From Atherinomorus stipes (Eukaryota; Chordata; Actinopteri; Atheriniformes; Atherinidae), in assembly GCA_023101725.1 (NCBI GenBank), contig JALJCO010000083.1, positions 166,501-230,500 of the forward strand: 64,000 nt of DNA, read 5' to 3'. The number at the start of each line of letters is the position of its first letter. Positions within the stretch are counted from its first letter, which is position 1. The translations under genes were made by a program, and so were the position numbers. This document shows, in pieces, positions 45,401 to 57,569 of this stretch. The notes under the pieces are model-generated. The model searched no databases and had not been told where the DNA came from. It saw only the letters and a list, made by a program, of their open reading frames with translations.

Positions 45401-46870
45401 CCACCTTTAAATGTCATGCAAACGTAGTAGTTTTATAGAATTGTGTTGGAGAAAAAGAGGGCATCTTTATGCAAAAGGACAATAAATTGTGTGCTGATTT
45501 CAAATGAGGACTACAGCTGGAATTTTCGGTCCAAAATATGTTCAAATACTCAAAGATTTAATGTTTAATCTTCCCTGCTGTTCTCCATCCTATCAGACCC
45601 ATCCCATTTCCAGTGAGATGGGCTTGAGCCTTTACCAGCTGCGGTTGGAAAAGAGGTGGCGTGCACCCTGGACAGGTCCATCAAAACACTGACTTAACTT
45701 TGCTCACTCCTAGTAAAAATTACAAATGATCCCATAATGCATGTTCCAGAACTGCAGGAGGAAGGTGCTCAGAGAATCCTCACATGCATGAACATGCAGG
45801 AAGCCCACAGTCCAGATCAGAATCAAGAGTCTTCTCACTGTGGGGCGATGTTGCAAACCACCATGTGACCACATTTGTAAGTCACCATATGACTTTTTTT
45901 TTTCTTAAATCTGTTTTTCAGTTTGCACCTGAAGAGGATATTACCTTCAGTCTGGGAAAGGTTTTTGTGCATGTGGGAAGACATCACGAGCAGAATATAA
46001 TATTTGTTAATTGCACTCCCTTTGCAGTTTTAACAGAAAGTATACAAGGCCCCGGACGTTTTGATGTAGTAATAATGTTTTTAAAAGAACAGAACGCAAA
46101 TGGCACATTTGCATCATGCTAACATAACCACTGAGTGAATAACTTCCAAAACCTCCAAGATGGCAGAAGCTACATGCTGGATGACACCATGGCTGATGCG
46201 TAGTGCCTCATCCAGCCAGTTGGAGGTTCCCATGTCATAAAGGGGGGGGGGGGTATTACAGTCTCAGACTTGGAATCGTTTGGAGGTGAACAAGCCACAC
46301 TGAGCAGCTGGCCTTTCTAAGTGGCAGCATCTGTATAAAATTCAGAAACTCGGGCCAAAATGTGGAGCTATTGTTGAATGGATTAAAATGCAGTGAAAAC
46401 AAAATGGTTGAAAGCACCTAAGTGAGTCCAGATGGGGAAAAAATTACAGCTAATAACAGCTTTCTATAGGAAAGGAGTCATGGATGCTTTTCACAGCCTG
46501 TTCCTATAGCTGCGGTGTTTCTGAGGAGACCGTGTAAAGCCATACAGTTTATATTCACGTCAGAATTTAATCCAGAGTTGAGAAACCATGCTGGCTGACC
46601 ACCTCTCCCCACCACCCTTTTTTTACATTATTACTTAAAAAGAACTCTCCTCACAACCTCCTGTAGGACCACAGTCACAGCTGATGCACCACAACAGGCA
46701 TTCACACATTGATTATTATCCATTTGGGGGTCATTGTGCTTCACATCTCTCCCCTGGCCTGTCGGTGCATCATGGTCACAGCTGGCCACACATGGCTGCT
46801 GACGGCTCTGCAGGTCTGATAAGCACTGAGTGGTGGAGGTGATGATGAGGTGAAGGCTGCCTGAGAGTTT
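45401..46870. other. Noncoding sequence with a SINE scrap and a G run
   Basis: CGTGCACCCTGGACAGGTCC near 45660 is a fragment of the SINE-like repeat of 5651-5893. G12 occupies 46242-46253. No gene is supported. Confidence 0.45.
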
Positions 46871-47216
46871 CACAATGAAAAACTCAAATCTTTGCAAGCA
46901 TAGTTTTCTAATTTTGAGTGCTTGCTTATTACAAGCAAAAAGATTATTTAATTAGCTATTATAATTTTTTTTAACTTATTTTAAAAGTGGCCAAGATATT
47001 TTTGCTTGTAATAAGCAAAAAAAAAAAAGTCTGCCAATGAAACAAGGAAAATTTTCTTTATAAGATTTCTTGAAATAAGATGCATTGTCTTAAAACAAGA
47101 TCTTATATCTCACAAAATGTTTCTATTTAAGTAATTATGTCTTATTTTGAGTGTGATGAGATATTTTGACTCAGAATTAGAAAAATATACTTGCTAAGAT
47201 TTAAGTTTTTGCTGTG
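46871..47216 (-). mobile_element. hAT-like MITE, CACTGCAAAA family, copy 3 (both ends present)
   Basis: The left end CACAATGAAAAACTCAAATC and the right end, reversed, CACAGCAAAAACTTAAATCT form the terminal inverted repeat. The interior holds TTGCTTGTAATAAGCAAAAA, TTGAAATAAGATGCATTGTC and GTGTGATGAGATATTTTGAC. Flanking 8-mers do not match. Confidence 0.8.
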
Positions 47217-47972
47217 CACTTGGGCTTGAAACAGAAAAGCAACTTGCTCCTTTAAAAATAGTGTAGATAAGGATGTTAACGTCTCATTCCCATCTGAAAA
47301 CGGCATCATATTAGGTCACGCAGCCATTCAAACATTTGGCAGGATGATTCATTTAAAGGTCTCCCTGAAACTTCACAACAATAAGCCCATCCCTCTTCCT
47401 CCGGCTCATTAACCACAAGCAGGAGGTTTTTCAGGTGGGTGTGGTGTCGGCCACCTGCTCCTAACTTAAAGGCTAAACTGATTTTATTACTGTTAAACCA
47501 AACAATGACTGAAGGAGTGTGAGTCACCTGCAGGGCTGGTGTTGGTACCTGACAGCCATTTTTTCTACTGACTACTAAAGGGTCGTTTCACCCAGTTTGT
47601 GGTTCATCTTCTGGAAAATCTTGCAAGATGTGGCCAAAAGACAAAAACAACAACATGATGACGAAAAAAATCTGGACAAATTGTTTCAAATATTAGCAGT
47701 GCATGTTTTGAGAAAGATTATTCACAAGAGGAAAACATTCAGACAGCTTTCAACCTTACGGTAGATGTTCCAGAAAGTTCATCTCAAGGTAAGACTGTGG
47801 TCAACTCTCAGAAAACAGCAACATGCCCAAGAGCTGCATCTCAGGCTTCCAATGTCTGGTTTCTGAGGAGGGCAGAAATATGCATCAAATGCTGTGAATT
47901 GACCCCAGAAATCATCTATTATTACTTGCATTAGGCTAATGTTTGGGTCACAAGTTACACAGTGTCCCTTTA

Positions 47973-47974
<2 letters not shown>
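47217..47974. other. Noncoding sequence, nothing recognised
   Basis: No repeat or exon is supported. Confidence 0.4.

Positions 47975-48007
<33 letters not shown>
47975..48007 (+). repeat. T33 homopolymer
   Basis: Thirty-three consecutive T. Its length may be approximate in the assembly. Confidence 0.9.
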
Positions 48008-48010
<3 letters not shown>

Positions 48011-48059
48011 GAAAACCATCTGTTATGTTGTGTAACATGTCTTGTAAATTGTTAAATTG

Positions 48060-48302
48060 TTTGTACAAATCTTGGCCAGCTCTTAAAATAAGCAAAAAAA
48101 AAAAAAAAAAAAAAACATCTGCCAATGGAATAAGCAAAATTTCTTTTAATAAGATTGCTTGAAATAAGATGCCTTAAAATAAGATCTTATATCTCATTGA
48201 AATGTTTCTCTTTAAGTAATTTTGACTTATTTTGAATGTGGTGAGATATTTTGACTAGAAATTAGAAAAATATACTTGCTAAGATTTGAGTTTTTGCAGT
48301 GT
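48060..48302 (-). mobile_element. hAT-like MITE, CACTGCAAAA family, copy 4
   Basis: CTTGGCCAGCTCTTAAAATA, ATGGAATAAGCAAAATTTCT, ATCTTATATCTCATTGAAAT and TTGCTAAGATTTGAGTTTTT precede the terminal GCAGTG. The left end is obscured by A/T runs. Confidence 0.75.
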
Positions 48303-48765
48303 GGTAGGTTAAATCTTAATCTCTTTACATACTGTACCTTCTACGGTTTATAAAGCAAATGACCTCCTGCTGTATGATGCCATGTGCATCATGTCCATGT
48401 GTCCATGTGAGCTGTCTGTTGCCACGATGCTGTCTGGAAATGCAGCTGTAGAATTAAAATCTTCACTGACTTGTTCTTGATTTAATGAATAAATGAAAAA
48501 TAGTTAAATTATCCTCTGAGGGAAATTATAATATTAGGAAATGGTGTACAATATTTGACTATTAATCTTAAAATGTTTTGTAAATTACCAAAAGTTATTT
48601 TAAACATTTTAAAACAGCACTGTTATTTTATTTAACTGTATTTTAATTAAATGAATATCAGCAGATGAGCCAAATGCTGACTTTGTTCAAACATGTCACG
48701 CCCCTCAAATATTGGTAAGAATTCCTGAGTGTTTGTAGGATTTGTTTTTATCTAAAGAACAAATC
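48303..48765. other. AT-rich noncoding sequence
   Basis: Nothing is recognised. Confidence 0.4.
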
Positions 48766-48824
48766 TAAAGAAAATCTCTGCAGTCTGGATTTAGAACAAA
48801 TCCAGACTGCAGAGATTTTCTTTA
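48766..48824. repeat. Perfect 27-bp inverted repeat with 5-nt loop
   Basis: Arms 48766-48792 and 48798-48824 are exact reverse complements around AGAAC. The arm begins TAAAGAAAATCTCTGCAG. An RNA copy would be a 59-nt perfect stem-loop. Confidence 0.92.
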
Positions 48825-48839
48825 ATGCCACAATCATCA

Positions 48840-48965
48840 TAAAAGGTTTTGAACAGATTTGTTAGAAAGAATGATCCCAAACACAGAAACAAACCTACGA
48901 CAGAATGACTGAATGGAAAAGAGAAGAATCAAGTTGTGGACATGGTCCAGTCGCAGTCTGAGTTA
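48840..48965 (+). pseudogene. Tc1/mariner transposase relic
   Basis: NDPKHRNKPTTE at about 48870-48905 matches the NDPKH motif following the second catalytic aspartate of Tc1-like transposases. TGGACATGGTCCAGTCGCAG corresponds to the downstream QWPSQSP-type block. Nothing else of the gene remains. Confidence 0.5.
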
Positions 48966-49099
48966 GTATTTGTGATTTGTAAGAGCCTGGGATTTTCTAA
49001 ATCATATCCTGATATGTTAAACTTTATTTTTCTTCACATATTTCCTCAAAATAAATAAAATCAAATAAAATCCTCCATGATTCATAGAACCTAGAACAT

Positions 49100-50398
49100 G
49101 GCTGTGTCCAAATCTGGGGGCCACGTCCTTCCAAGGCCGCATTTGAAGACTGCTTACGTCACAGCGATGCAACTAAGGCTGTCCAGATACGTCTCCTTCA
49201 AATGCAGCCTACAAATGTGGTCTAACTTTCTCCAGATTTTCATGATGGTCCGATGTATCTTTCGTGGCTAATCCTATCCCAAAATGCACTGCAGGCCGAA
49301 TGGGACATTCTACAGCAGAGTTGTCTGGATTTAGGAGACATTTTCATTTTATTTATCAATTGATTTTTAGGGATGTCCCGCTACCACTTTTTTGACAACC
49401 AAGTAAAAGTACGAGTACAGACATATGAGTACTTGCCGATACTGAGTACAGATGAGCAATTAATGGGTTTTTGTGTGTTTTTCTTCTTTTCTTAATAAAG
49501 AGAAGCATCTCTGGGTGCTCAGGTGATGGAAACATAAGAGCTTGGGAAAGTGATGTCATCACAATCCATTGTGGTTTTTGCAGAAAACCACGGCTTTATT
49601 ATGCTAATAATATGATCACAATGGGTTTCTGGTGATATTCTTTCAGATATATTTTTCAACTATGGTGAAAACTCGTGTTTTAAACTATCACAGTTGACAT
49701 TGCACATATGACATGGTTTTAGTTTCAGATGCAAACTACAAGGCGCAGTTTGCGTCTGATTAATCACCTGCCATATGCAAGTGGCTGCATCTTTCAGCTG
49801 TTCTGCAGTAATCCAGAAAAACATGTTATAGATAACGCTGATTATTGAACAAATATTAGGATCCTTTTCTTAATAATTTGAGAACTGCAGTTCTTTTGCA
49901 CTTCGTCAAACGACTGGTCTTTAGGAGCAGAAATAAAAGCTTACAAGTGGTCCACTCCAACCGCCAAACGTTATGAAAAGTGTCCCAGGGACATGACAGG
50001 GTTTATTATTGTGTACAAAAGGGGGGGGTGGGGGCATTACGCTCTTTCATTTGCTTAAGTTAGCAAGAGACTCTTGAAATCTTGTAAACTTTACTAAATT
50101 AATTTGCCTGGATTTAATTTGGTCTCAGTCGGCGTAATAAAAAATGCTGCAGACGGTGAAGCTGCTGAAACTCCTCTAAAATTAAACAATGGTAGGCTGA
50201 TACATTTTGGAGCTCCATTGTTTCTGTTTTGCGCCATCACAGTTGCTAGGCAACGAGAGATATGCCGAGGAGGCTAGACCGTCAGAATTTAACAGCCTGT
50301 CATTTCCACCTTCCAGTATGTCTAAGGAGGACCTGGCCTACGTAGACCGGGTAGGATGCGTCCTTCGAAGGACCTAGCCCCTGAATTTGAACATAGCC
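49100..50398. mobile_element. 1.3-kb terminal-inverted-repeat DNA element
   Basis: The left end GGCTGTGTCCAAATCTGGGG and the right end, reversed, GGCTATGTTCAAATTCAGGG form an imperfect inverted repeat. It continues into CCACGTCCTTCCAAGG on the left and CTAGGTCCTTCGAAGG on the right. The superfamily is undetermined; Harbinger-like elements have similar ends. A hAT-like scrap (TAGGGATGTCCCGCTACCAC) sits at 49368-49455. No transposase frame is present. Confidence 0.6.
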
Positions 50399-51649
50399 GA
50401 CATCCCGACTCTCCAGGCCTCAGCTAGCATGTTAAATGTCAGTTAATGACGGTACAGTTAGATAAAACAGAACGTAGACATTTAGACTTACAACCAGCTT
50501 CTGAATTTTCTCATTTATTTATTATTTAATCCATAATCCTGTTGTTGTTGTCGTTATTGGCAATATATAAAACTTTGCAAGAGAGAAAATGATGTATTTT
50601 CTTTTAAACATGACTACACTGCAAAGGTTGCGTCTTCCCTTTGTTTTTGTGTTTTTGGTTTTATTTTTAATATTAAATTCATCATAAATTAATTCATTGT
50701 CATCAGATGAAAATCAGTGTGCATGATTCAAATTATTTACAGAGATATCGTGCACAGAACAGCAAGAAGCATCTATTTTCTTGAAGCATGAAAGTTCTCA
50801 GCACTAGCCTGCAGTGCTGGTCCTCAGAGATCATCAACACTTTGACTTAAAACAGATTTTCTGTGTGCGTGCTGAATCTGAAATCCTTGTTTTACAAAGC
50901 ACCTCAGCAGCTGACTGCACATATTGTGTGTGACAGATCTGCAGACTTCTGATCCATGATGAATGAAGTGTTTTAGCTTTTAGTTTGATTCCCCCAGTAA
51001 CTTTTCTCAGTTGCTTGCTGCTTTAACATAAATTAAACGATGAGGGAAGCCATGAAAGAGAAAACGGTGAGTTTCTGAATGCTGGTCACCAGAAAAATAC
51101 CTTCTTGGTAAAAAGGAGTGGGTTTGAGAACATTCAGAGGACAACATGAAGTGTTTCTGACCCTGCAGAAACACAAAGATTGTAAACGATTCTCATTTAC
51201 GGGTGTGAAAGACTGAGCGACTGTGGGCGATTAATCACAGACGTGTCTTGTTAGTTTGGATAAGTTAAAGCAAAAATAGAAGACCTATTAATTTATCAGT
51301 GAAAGTGATAAATCTGCAGCAAAGAGCAGCATAATCAGTAAATGTGCTTATTTCAGGAAGACAGATTTTGTTTTTCCCCCCTAACAATGTTGTTCTAGCA
51401 ACACATTTTAATAAACAAAGGGATAATTAGAGCTTCATGTTTATCTCGGTGTGTTAAAATGGTCCAACTTGGAATTGGCTCATTAAAATACTGCTTATTT
51501 GAATTATGGTACAAAAAAAACTGCAAAACAAACAAACAAAAAAAAAACATTTCCGAAAGATAAAGATCCATATCACTTTATCAGTGCTCATAAGGAAACA
51601 ATGTCCATTGATATTATCATGAAATTAAGATTTACCAGCATTTATTGCC
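50399..51649. other. Noncoding sequence, nothing recognised
   Basis: No repeat or exon is supported. Confidence 0.4.
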
Positions 51650-51735
51650 ACGCCAGATTTATTTATAAAGCACCTTTAAAAACAACAGGGCTGAACAAAG
51701 TGCTGCACATTACAAATATGAGTTGGATAAAAAGA
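51650..51735. repeat. Dispersed repeat fragment
   Basis: ATTTATTTATAAAGCACCTT and GGGCTGAACAAAGTGCTGCA are words of a common fish repeat, probably retroposon-derived. Confidence 0.45.
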
Positions 51736-51823
51736 ATAAAAATGTAAAAAATAAAAGTACGGCAGAATATGAAGAACATCAGTACAAAAGCGGGCATGAA
51801 AAAGTTTCCATTTCTGCCGACTG

Positions 51824-51867
51824 CCAGCCACCCACCAGCCACTTACCAGCCACTTACCAGCCACTTG
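51824..51867 (+). repeat. CCAGCCACTTA tandem repeat
   Basis: Four units of about 11 bp (the first variant) lie inside the MITE at 51791-52089. Confidence 0.85.
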
Positions 51868-52023
51868 TCTGCTAATTCAATCGCACAGAGAAACACCTGT
51901 GTGCCCAAGGGAAACTATTTCAGAGCGTAAATGAACGCCCGGAACAAGGACGTTTCCACACGCCAAATTTGGACACCGTGTGAGATGATGTTTTTCGTGG
52001 GATAAATCGTTCAGCCAGTGATA

Positions 52024-52051
52024 GTGCAGTAATAGTGCACTATTACTGCAC
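52024..52051. repeat. 28-bp perfect palindrome
   Basis: The half-site GTGCAGTAATAGTG is followed immediately by its exact complement, with no spacer. Confidence 0.93.
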
Positions 52052-52344
52052 CACCTCTGGCAGAAAAAGGAAAAACTTTTTCATGCCCGGATCTGTAAAA
52101 GGACCAAAAGCTATTTAAATAGAAAAAAAAAGAAAAAGAAAAGACATGAGCACAATTTCAAAATGAAAAAATACAGAAAAAAAAGATAATAAAAACGCCA
52201 TGAGACAACTTGTCATTGTCACACCTTCACTCTTGGTTAAAAGCCAGGGAAAAATGATTTTCTAAAATAGATTTTAAAACAGCAGAAGGAGCCTGTCTGA
52301 TGTGCTGTGGAAGATCGTTCTCTTTCTTTCTTTCTTTTAAATCA

Positions 52345-52525
52345 ATTGCTAACCCCTCTCGTGTTTGTCTGCAGCTTGGTAACTCTTAGCACGATGTAAA
52401 CAGTGAATTTTTTCTTCTACGCTTGCATTATCGGCAGAGTAGGCGCTCAAGCTGCGGCTTCCGTGAACTCGCATGGACGCGCTTCCAGGAAGTGTGACGT
52501 ACTACTGTTTAAGCTATAAAAATAT
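52345..52525 (+). mobile_element. Partial copy of the 58.7-61.1 kb element interior (uninterrupted)
   Basis: CTCGTGTTTGTCTGCAGC, TAACTCTTAGCACGATGTAA, TTCTTCTACGCTTGC, ATTATCGGCAGAGTAGGC and TATAAAAATATGAAGAG correspond to 59970-60055 joined directly to 60669-60770. This copy lacks the insertion present there. Confidence 0.75.
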
Positions 52526-52884
52526 GAAGAGTTCATCTGCAAACACAAACACTGTTGTGGAAAAACAGAGTTAACTGCTTATCGTCGCTGTCGGGGACAA
52601 ACCTCCTATCTCCATTTTATATCATTAAAACCCTCTATTTTTCATATGAGCTTGATTTGGTGAAAATATTCAAAAAGTAAATGAGTTTATTTGCAAAAGC
52701 AGCTAACTATTTTTTCTAAATGGTGTTTGTCTGTTTTAATTACCTATTTAAAAAACTACTCAATATCAGCAATGTAATTAGTTACTGTAAGTACACACTC
52801 AGGTGTTCCATCATTTCCATGGCCACAGGTGTATAAATGAAGCAGCTCGGCGTGCAGACTGTTTCTACAAACATTTGTGAAAGA

Positions 52885-53778
52885 ATGTGTCGCTCTCAGT
52901 AGAATTCCAGCGTGGAACCGTCATAGGATGCCACCTGTGCAACAAATCCAGTGGTGAAATTTTCTCTCTCCTAAATATTCCACAGTCAACTGTCAGCTGG
53001 AAATAAAAGTGTTTGGGAACGACAGCAACTCAGCCGGGAAGTGGTCGGCCACGTGAACTAACGGAGCGGGTCAGTGGATGCTGAAGCGCATAGTGCAAAT
53101 AGGTCACCAACTTTCTGCAGTCAATCACTACAGACCTCCAAACTTCATGTGACCTTCAGATCAGTTCAAGAACAGTCTGCAGAGAGCTTCATGGAATGGG
53201 TTTCCATGGCGACTGGCTGCATCCATCCATACATCACCAAGTGCAATGCAAAGCGTGGATGCAGTGGTGGAAAGCAGCCGCCACTGGACTCTAGAGCAGT
53301 GGAGGTTCTCTGGAGTGACGAATCACACTTCTCCATCAGGCAATCTGATGGAGGAGTCTGGTTTTGGCGGTTGCCAGGACAACAGTACTTGTCTGACTGC
53401 ATTGTGCCAGTTGTAAAGTTTGGTGGAGGGGGGATTATGGTGTGGGGTTGTTTTCAGGAGCTGGGCTTGGCCCCTTAGTTCCAGTGGAAGGAACTCTGAA
53501 TGCTTCAGCATACCAAGACATTCTGGACAATTCCATGCTCCCAACTTTGTGGGAACAGTTTGGAGCTGGCCCCTTCCTCTACCAACATGACTGTGCACCA
53601 GTGCACAAAGCAGGTCCATAAAGACCTGGATGCAGAGTCTGGTGTGGAGGAACTGGACTGGCCTGCACAGAGTCCTGACCTCAACCCCATAGAACACCTT
53701 TGGGATGAATCAGAGCGGAGACTGAGAGCCAGGCCTTCTGGTCCAACATCAGTGTGACCTCACAAATGTGCTTCTGGA
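52885..53778 (+). pseudogene. Tc1-type transposase pseudogene (DD34E), frameshifted
   Basis: The sequence from 52885 to 53757 covers most of a Tc1-like transposase of about 340 residues: a helix-turn-helix region near 52960, WSDESHFSI with the first catalytic Asp at 53317-53319, GGGGIMVWGCF near 53420, YQHDCAPVHKA with the second Asp at 53589-53591, and PDLNPIEHLWDE with the Glu at 53692-53694. A frameshift near 53460 causes a stop at 53476. Another falls near 53610, and stops occur in the N-terminal part. Upstream, 52800-52884 retains the typical leader. No matching right terminal repeat was found, so the element is truncated. Confidence 0.88.
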
Positions 53779-54229
53779 AGAATGTGCTTCTGTTATACTT
53801 AAGTGCTTAATTTTATTTTGTAAATCTTTAAATTATATCTAATGAGCAGCATTCGACGTCCTACCGACTGATGAGAATGATGGCAGATGGGGGGAAATGA
53901 TGGAAAAAATGATGCAAAAATGGTCCTGTTTGTATGAACTCTGTTTGCCATTTTTCCCTTTTTTCTCTGCTTGTGGTTACGTTGACTTTTTTTTTTCTTT
54001 TTTGAGGGAGACTGCTCATCCACATGAGTGACAACCACTGAGGTGTGAACTTGACTGGTGCTGTCACAAAGAAACTGAACACACATGATGCATGGTGTGT
54101 TAGAACAGGTGTTAGAGTTTCAGTAGGAGCATGCGCACACACCTACCATGGTGTTAGAAAAAGAAGTCCTTTAAGCTTTAAATGTGAGAGCCAGTGACTA
54201 AAATGAAAGAATATTCCTGATTATAAACC
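53779..54229. other. Noncoding sequence
   Basis: It contains T-rich runs; nothing is recognised. Confidence 0.4.
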
Positions 54230-54720
54230 AGAGCTGAAGCTGCACTTTTTCTTCTTTGGCTAATCCCATAGATAGGCCCTTCATTCGGCTCAGATGAAAG
54301 GCAAATGAGGTATCATTAACAAGGAAATAAATTGTTGCACAAAGCCTTTGGAGAGCTCACTGCAACACAGACACCTCCTCTCACAGACAAAATACCTCAG
54401 CAAAACTAAACCGCAGCTCGGATTATGGATAATTTTTCCCCCTCTGAACTCTGCTGGATCTCTAACACGGAGATTTCCACTGGGAAACCCGTGCCTTTGT
54501 GTGTCTGCGGTTGCTGAGTGCTGTACAACAACTGGAAATGTGCCGCGCACATAAAAGCGTGTCAGATTTAATGCGGGGCTGCATGCCGGCAGGTTGGGGC
54601 TGCAGAGGATAAGCTGTCAGAGAAGCGTGCCTTCTGCTGTGTCTATTTATCCTAATGGGCTGAACCCACAGGGAGGAGATTTACGGGGCTTCCCTGCTGC
54701 AGGTATGTGCAGGATGTGAC
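54230..54720. other. Unique, balanced-composition noncoding block
   Basis: There are no repeat signatures, low complexity or credible coding. The sequence is rich in short paired transcription-factor-like words (AGGTATCATTAACAAGG, TTTATCCTAATGGGCTG). It is a candidate conserved noncoding element by exclusion only. Confidence 0.3.
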
Positions 54721-55544
54721 CATGTAGTGAAGGATTGGGCATTCGGAGGAGGATAGACAGGAGGTTAACACCAGGTCAGGAGGCACGGTGCCCTCATGGT
54801 CCACAGACTAATGAGAGAGACTGTTGGAACTGAATTATTGAGTTTATTTCTCTTGTTGTCAACTCGGCCTGTGTGGTAACATGGCAGTGTGGTGGTGTTA
54901 TATATGGCCACATCTGCTATTTATGATTTCTCTGGATGTTTGGGTCTTATATTTTCCTTATAATAAGCCACATGTCAGAGATTCAGCTATATCAAGTGTC
55001 TCAGTGCTGAAGTTGCTTTATATACAGCAGCAGGCAGCCTCATTGCTGCACTTCAAATCCTCTAAGAGACGTCACACTGCTCACAGAATAAGCACTATAA
55101 CCACGGCTAGTTGTCATGTCATGTCAAGCCCTTTTAAAACCCAGAAAATGTCTTTTATTTTATTTTTCATTCTACTGCCCGACACCATAGAGGGCCCCAG
55201 CTCATCTGACATACTGCAAAGGCTTAAAAACAATTGACCGAAGAGATCAAATTTCTCAAATCTTCATTAATTCTCTGTAAAATTAAGATTGAATTTTTAT
55301 GATCTCATCTTTCATTCCAAAATTAACATAAAGAGGATTTCTTTTGTTTTAAACACCCAATTACCTGCATGTAAAAGTCAATTGAACTATTTCATATTTA
55401 TGATTTTCGCAGGATTCCAAGGATATCAGAAATTAGAAAAGCTTTGTCATCACACGAGGTAACAAGATTAGGGCCATTTCCAATCAGTGTAATGTATAAG
55501 TAGTAAAAAAAATTAAAAGCATGCAGGCTATGACATTTACTTGC
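54721..55544. other. Noncoding sequence, nothing recognised
   Basis: The open frame at 54881-55237 shows no domain. Confidence 0.4.
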
Positions 55545-55890
55545 TATGGTGTCGCATAACAGTGACGTCATCAAAGCCGCCACTGCAAAAATGTCTGTAA
55601 ATAAGGACGGATCACCACTAAAAAAGCCACTTCGAGTTCAGGGGGTCCGACTAATGTTTCGTAGCAAAACATTGGTGAAACGAAGGAGTTTGTGGCAGAT
55701 AATGACTTATTTAGAGGCTGCGCGCGGTTGCCCCATCACTGCCATTATATTGGTCATACGCTGATCTGGAGGGGATCTAAATATCTCCTGAAAGAATTCA
55801 AGTTACACCAAAACTGTCTGGGTGAGTAAATAAACATATTTCATGCTAGAAAATGGGTCCAGGTTGGAAAGAAAGAAAAATCCCCTTTAA
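55545..55890 (-). mobile_element. piggyBac-like TTAA MITE end (family of 15641-15915)
   Basis: It ends at TTAA 55887-55890; reversed it begins AAGGGGATTTTTCTTTC, then CCAACCTGGACCCATTTTCT. TAATGACTTATTTAGAGGC and TCACTGCCATTATATTGGTC match the 15.7-kb copy. The other terminus was not found. Confidence 0.6.
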
Positions 55891-57569
55891 AATGGTATAC
55901 TGTAGGTTAGTCTGTTAAGTTTTGGCCAGGGATGATTTTCTTTGACTTATTTTCAAGTTGAATTACAATTACATGTCAGAGAAAGGTGATCTACAATATT
56001 AATGTCTGTTTTTTTTTTTTTCAGTAAATCCATTCATGCAATTTTTATGATGTGATTAAAATGTCATTAATCAAGATTAATTAATTACAAAGCCTCTAAT
56101 TGAATAGATTCATTTTGTAATCAAGTCCCACCCCTCATGATAACATTATTTCTTTCAGGTGACGCATTAACTTTGACACTAATTAAACTGTGACCTGCAG
56201 GCAGTTCTGTGGTTATTTTAGTATAGAAGAGAGATATATGAGAAAGGAAACACCACCAGTACCAGGATGTCGTCAGAGAATGCAAACATGCTTTAGACAG
56301 CATAATGTCTGCACTGATGTCAGGTGCTTGTGGTGAATTAACTTGTTCAAATGTGAACACTTTATCCTGAACCTGTAATGCGCAATTTCAAGTCTGCGTC
56401 TGTAAACCCCTTATTTGAAGGGCCCTGTAGTTCAAAGTCCAACTCCTTCATCCCAGAATGAAGAGAAGGATTGAAAAGTCAAGAAAAAATATGATCCAAC
56501 ATGGAATTAAGGTAGTTTTCTGTTCTTTCCTTTTTTATTTATTATCTTATCAAAGTTAGAAAGGTTTGCAAGAAAAGGAGAAAGAACACAAGATGTGCTG
56601 ATGCACCGTAAAGCTTGCAGGAATGATGCAATTACATGGTTTGAATCATGCACTTCTCTGGGGTCTGGATAACCAATTGTCTTGTATTGATTTTAAGTTT
56701 TAATTTAAGTTCTTGTGGTAGAAAACATTTTATGCCACCAGGGTGCATCTGTACTCTGACACCACACTGGTGAAATGCTCCACTTCAGCCTCAAATTCTA
56801 TAATCCTGCAGTTTAAAGCCAAATTTAACATGTTGATTTGCTTGTTTTAGTCTAATTACGGCAATTTGGGATGCTATTACGCCGCATTTTCTAACTCATT
56901 TGGTTTTCTGGATTGATTTTATCTGTTCCTGTCAGCAATTGACTTTCTGTTTGTGCCAGCTTTGAAAATGTAATTGTGAATATTTGAGTGCTGAATAATA
57001 AAGGTTAATCATCATAGTTAACATTTAACGGTCATAGTTAACGTGGCTCTGGAAAGGACACAGTAATTCCCACCTTTTCGAGCTGGCAAATGTAGAGATT
57101 GGTTCAAACTTGTGGGTTTAACATCAGAGCCAGGAAAAATGATACTAACTAGAAAAAAACTGGCTTTCTACATATAAGATAGATTAATACCAGAGAAAGA
57201 ATCAAACTTTTAACTGATTTCTGTATAAAAATCTGCAGCATCTCTTGTTTAAAGATATTCATCAGCTTCCTTAAAAGGGAGAAACGCCTGCACCGAACTG
57301 TTATCTGCAAAGCTGCTGATTTCCTGTGAATTTTTATTTTTAGATTTGTGGGATACAGGAGATCACAGTCACATCAGGCTCCAGATTATCAGTTTGTGGC
57401 TGCAGGGAGTCACTGGTGTGATCACGACAACAGTGGCTCGTGTTAACTGATTGGTTCTTGTCAAATTTATTTATAAGCACGTACATATTAAAAAAAAAAA
57501 AGTTTAATTTTTTTTTTAAAAAGAGAGAAAAATGCCACAAATAACTGTCAAAGCTTGATGTGACTTAAA
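55891..57569. other. Noncoding sequence, nothing recognised
   Basis: A/T runs lie near 57488-57520. No gene or named repeat is supported. Confidence 0.4.

Larger units (their letters stand above)
51791..52089. mobile_element. MITE with CGGGCATGAAAAAG ends
   Basis: CGGGCATGAAAAAGTTTCC at 51791 and its reverse complement at the right end (reversed: CGGGCATGAAAAAGTTTTTC) form the inverted ends, continuing into CTGCC on both sides. The interior holds a CCAGCCACTTA tandem run and the 28-bp palindrome at its right side. Confidence 0.7.
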
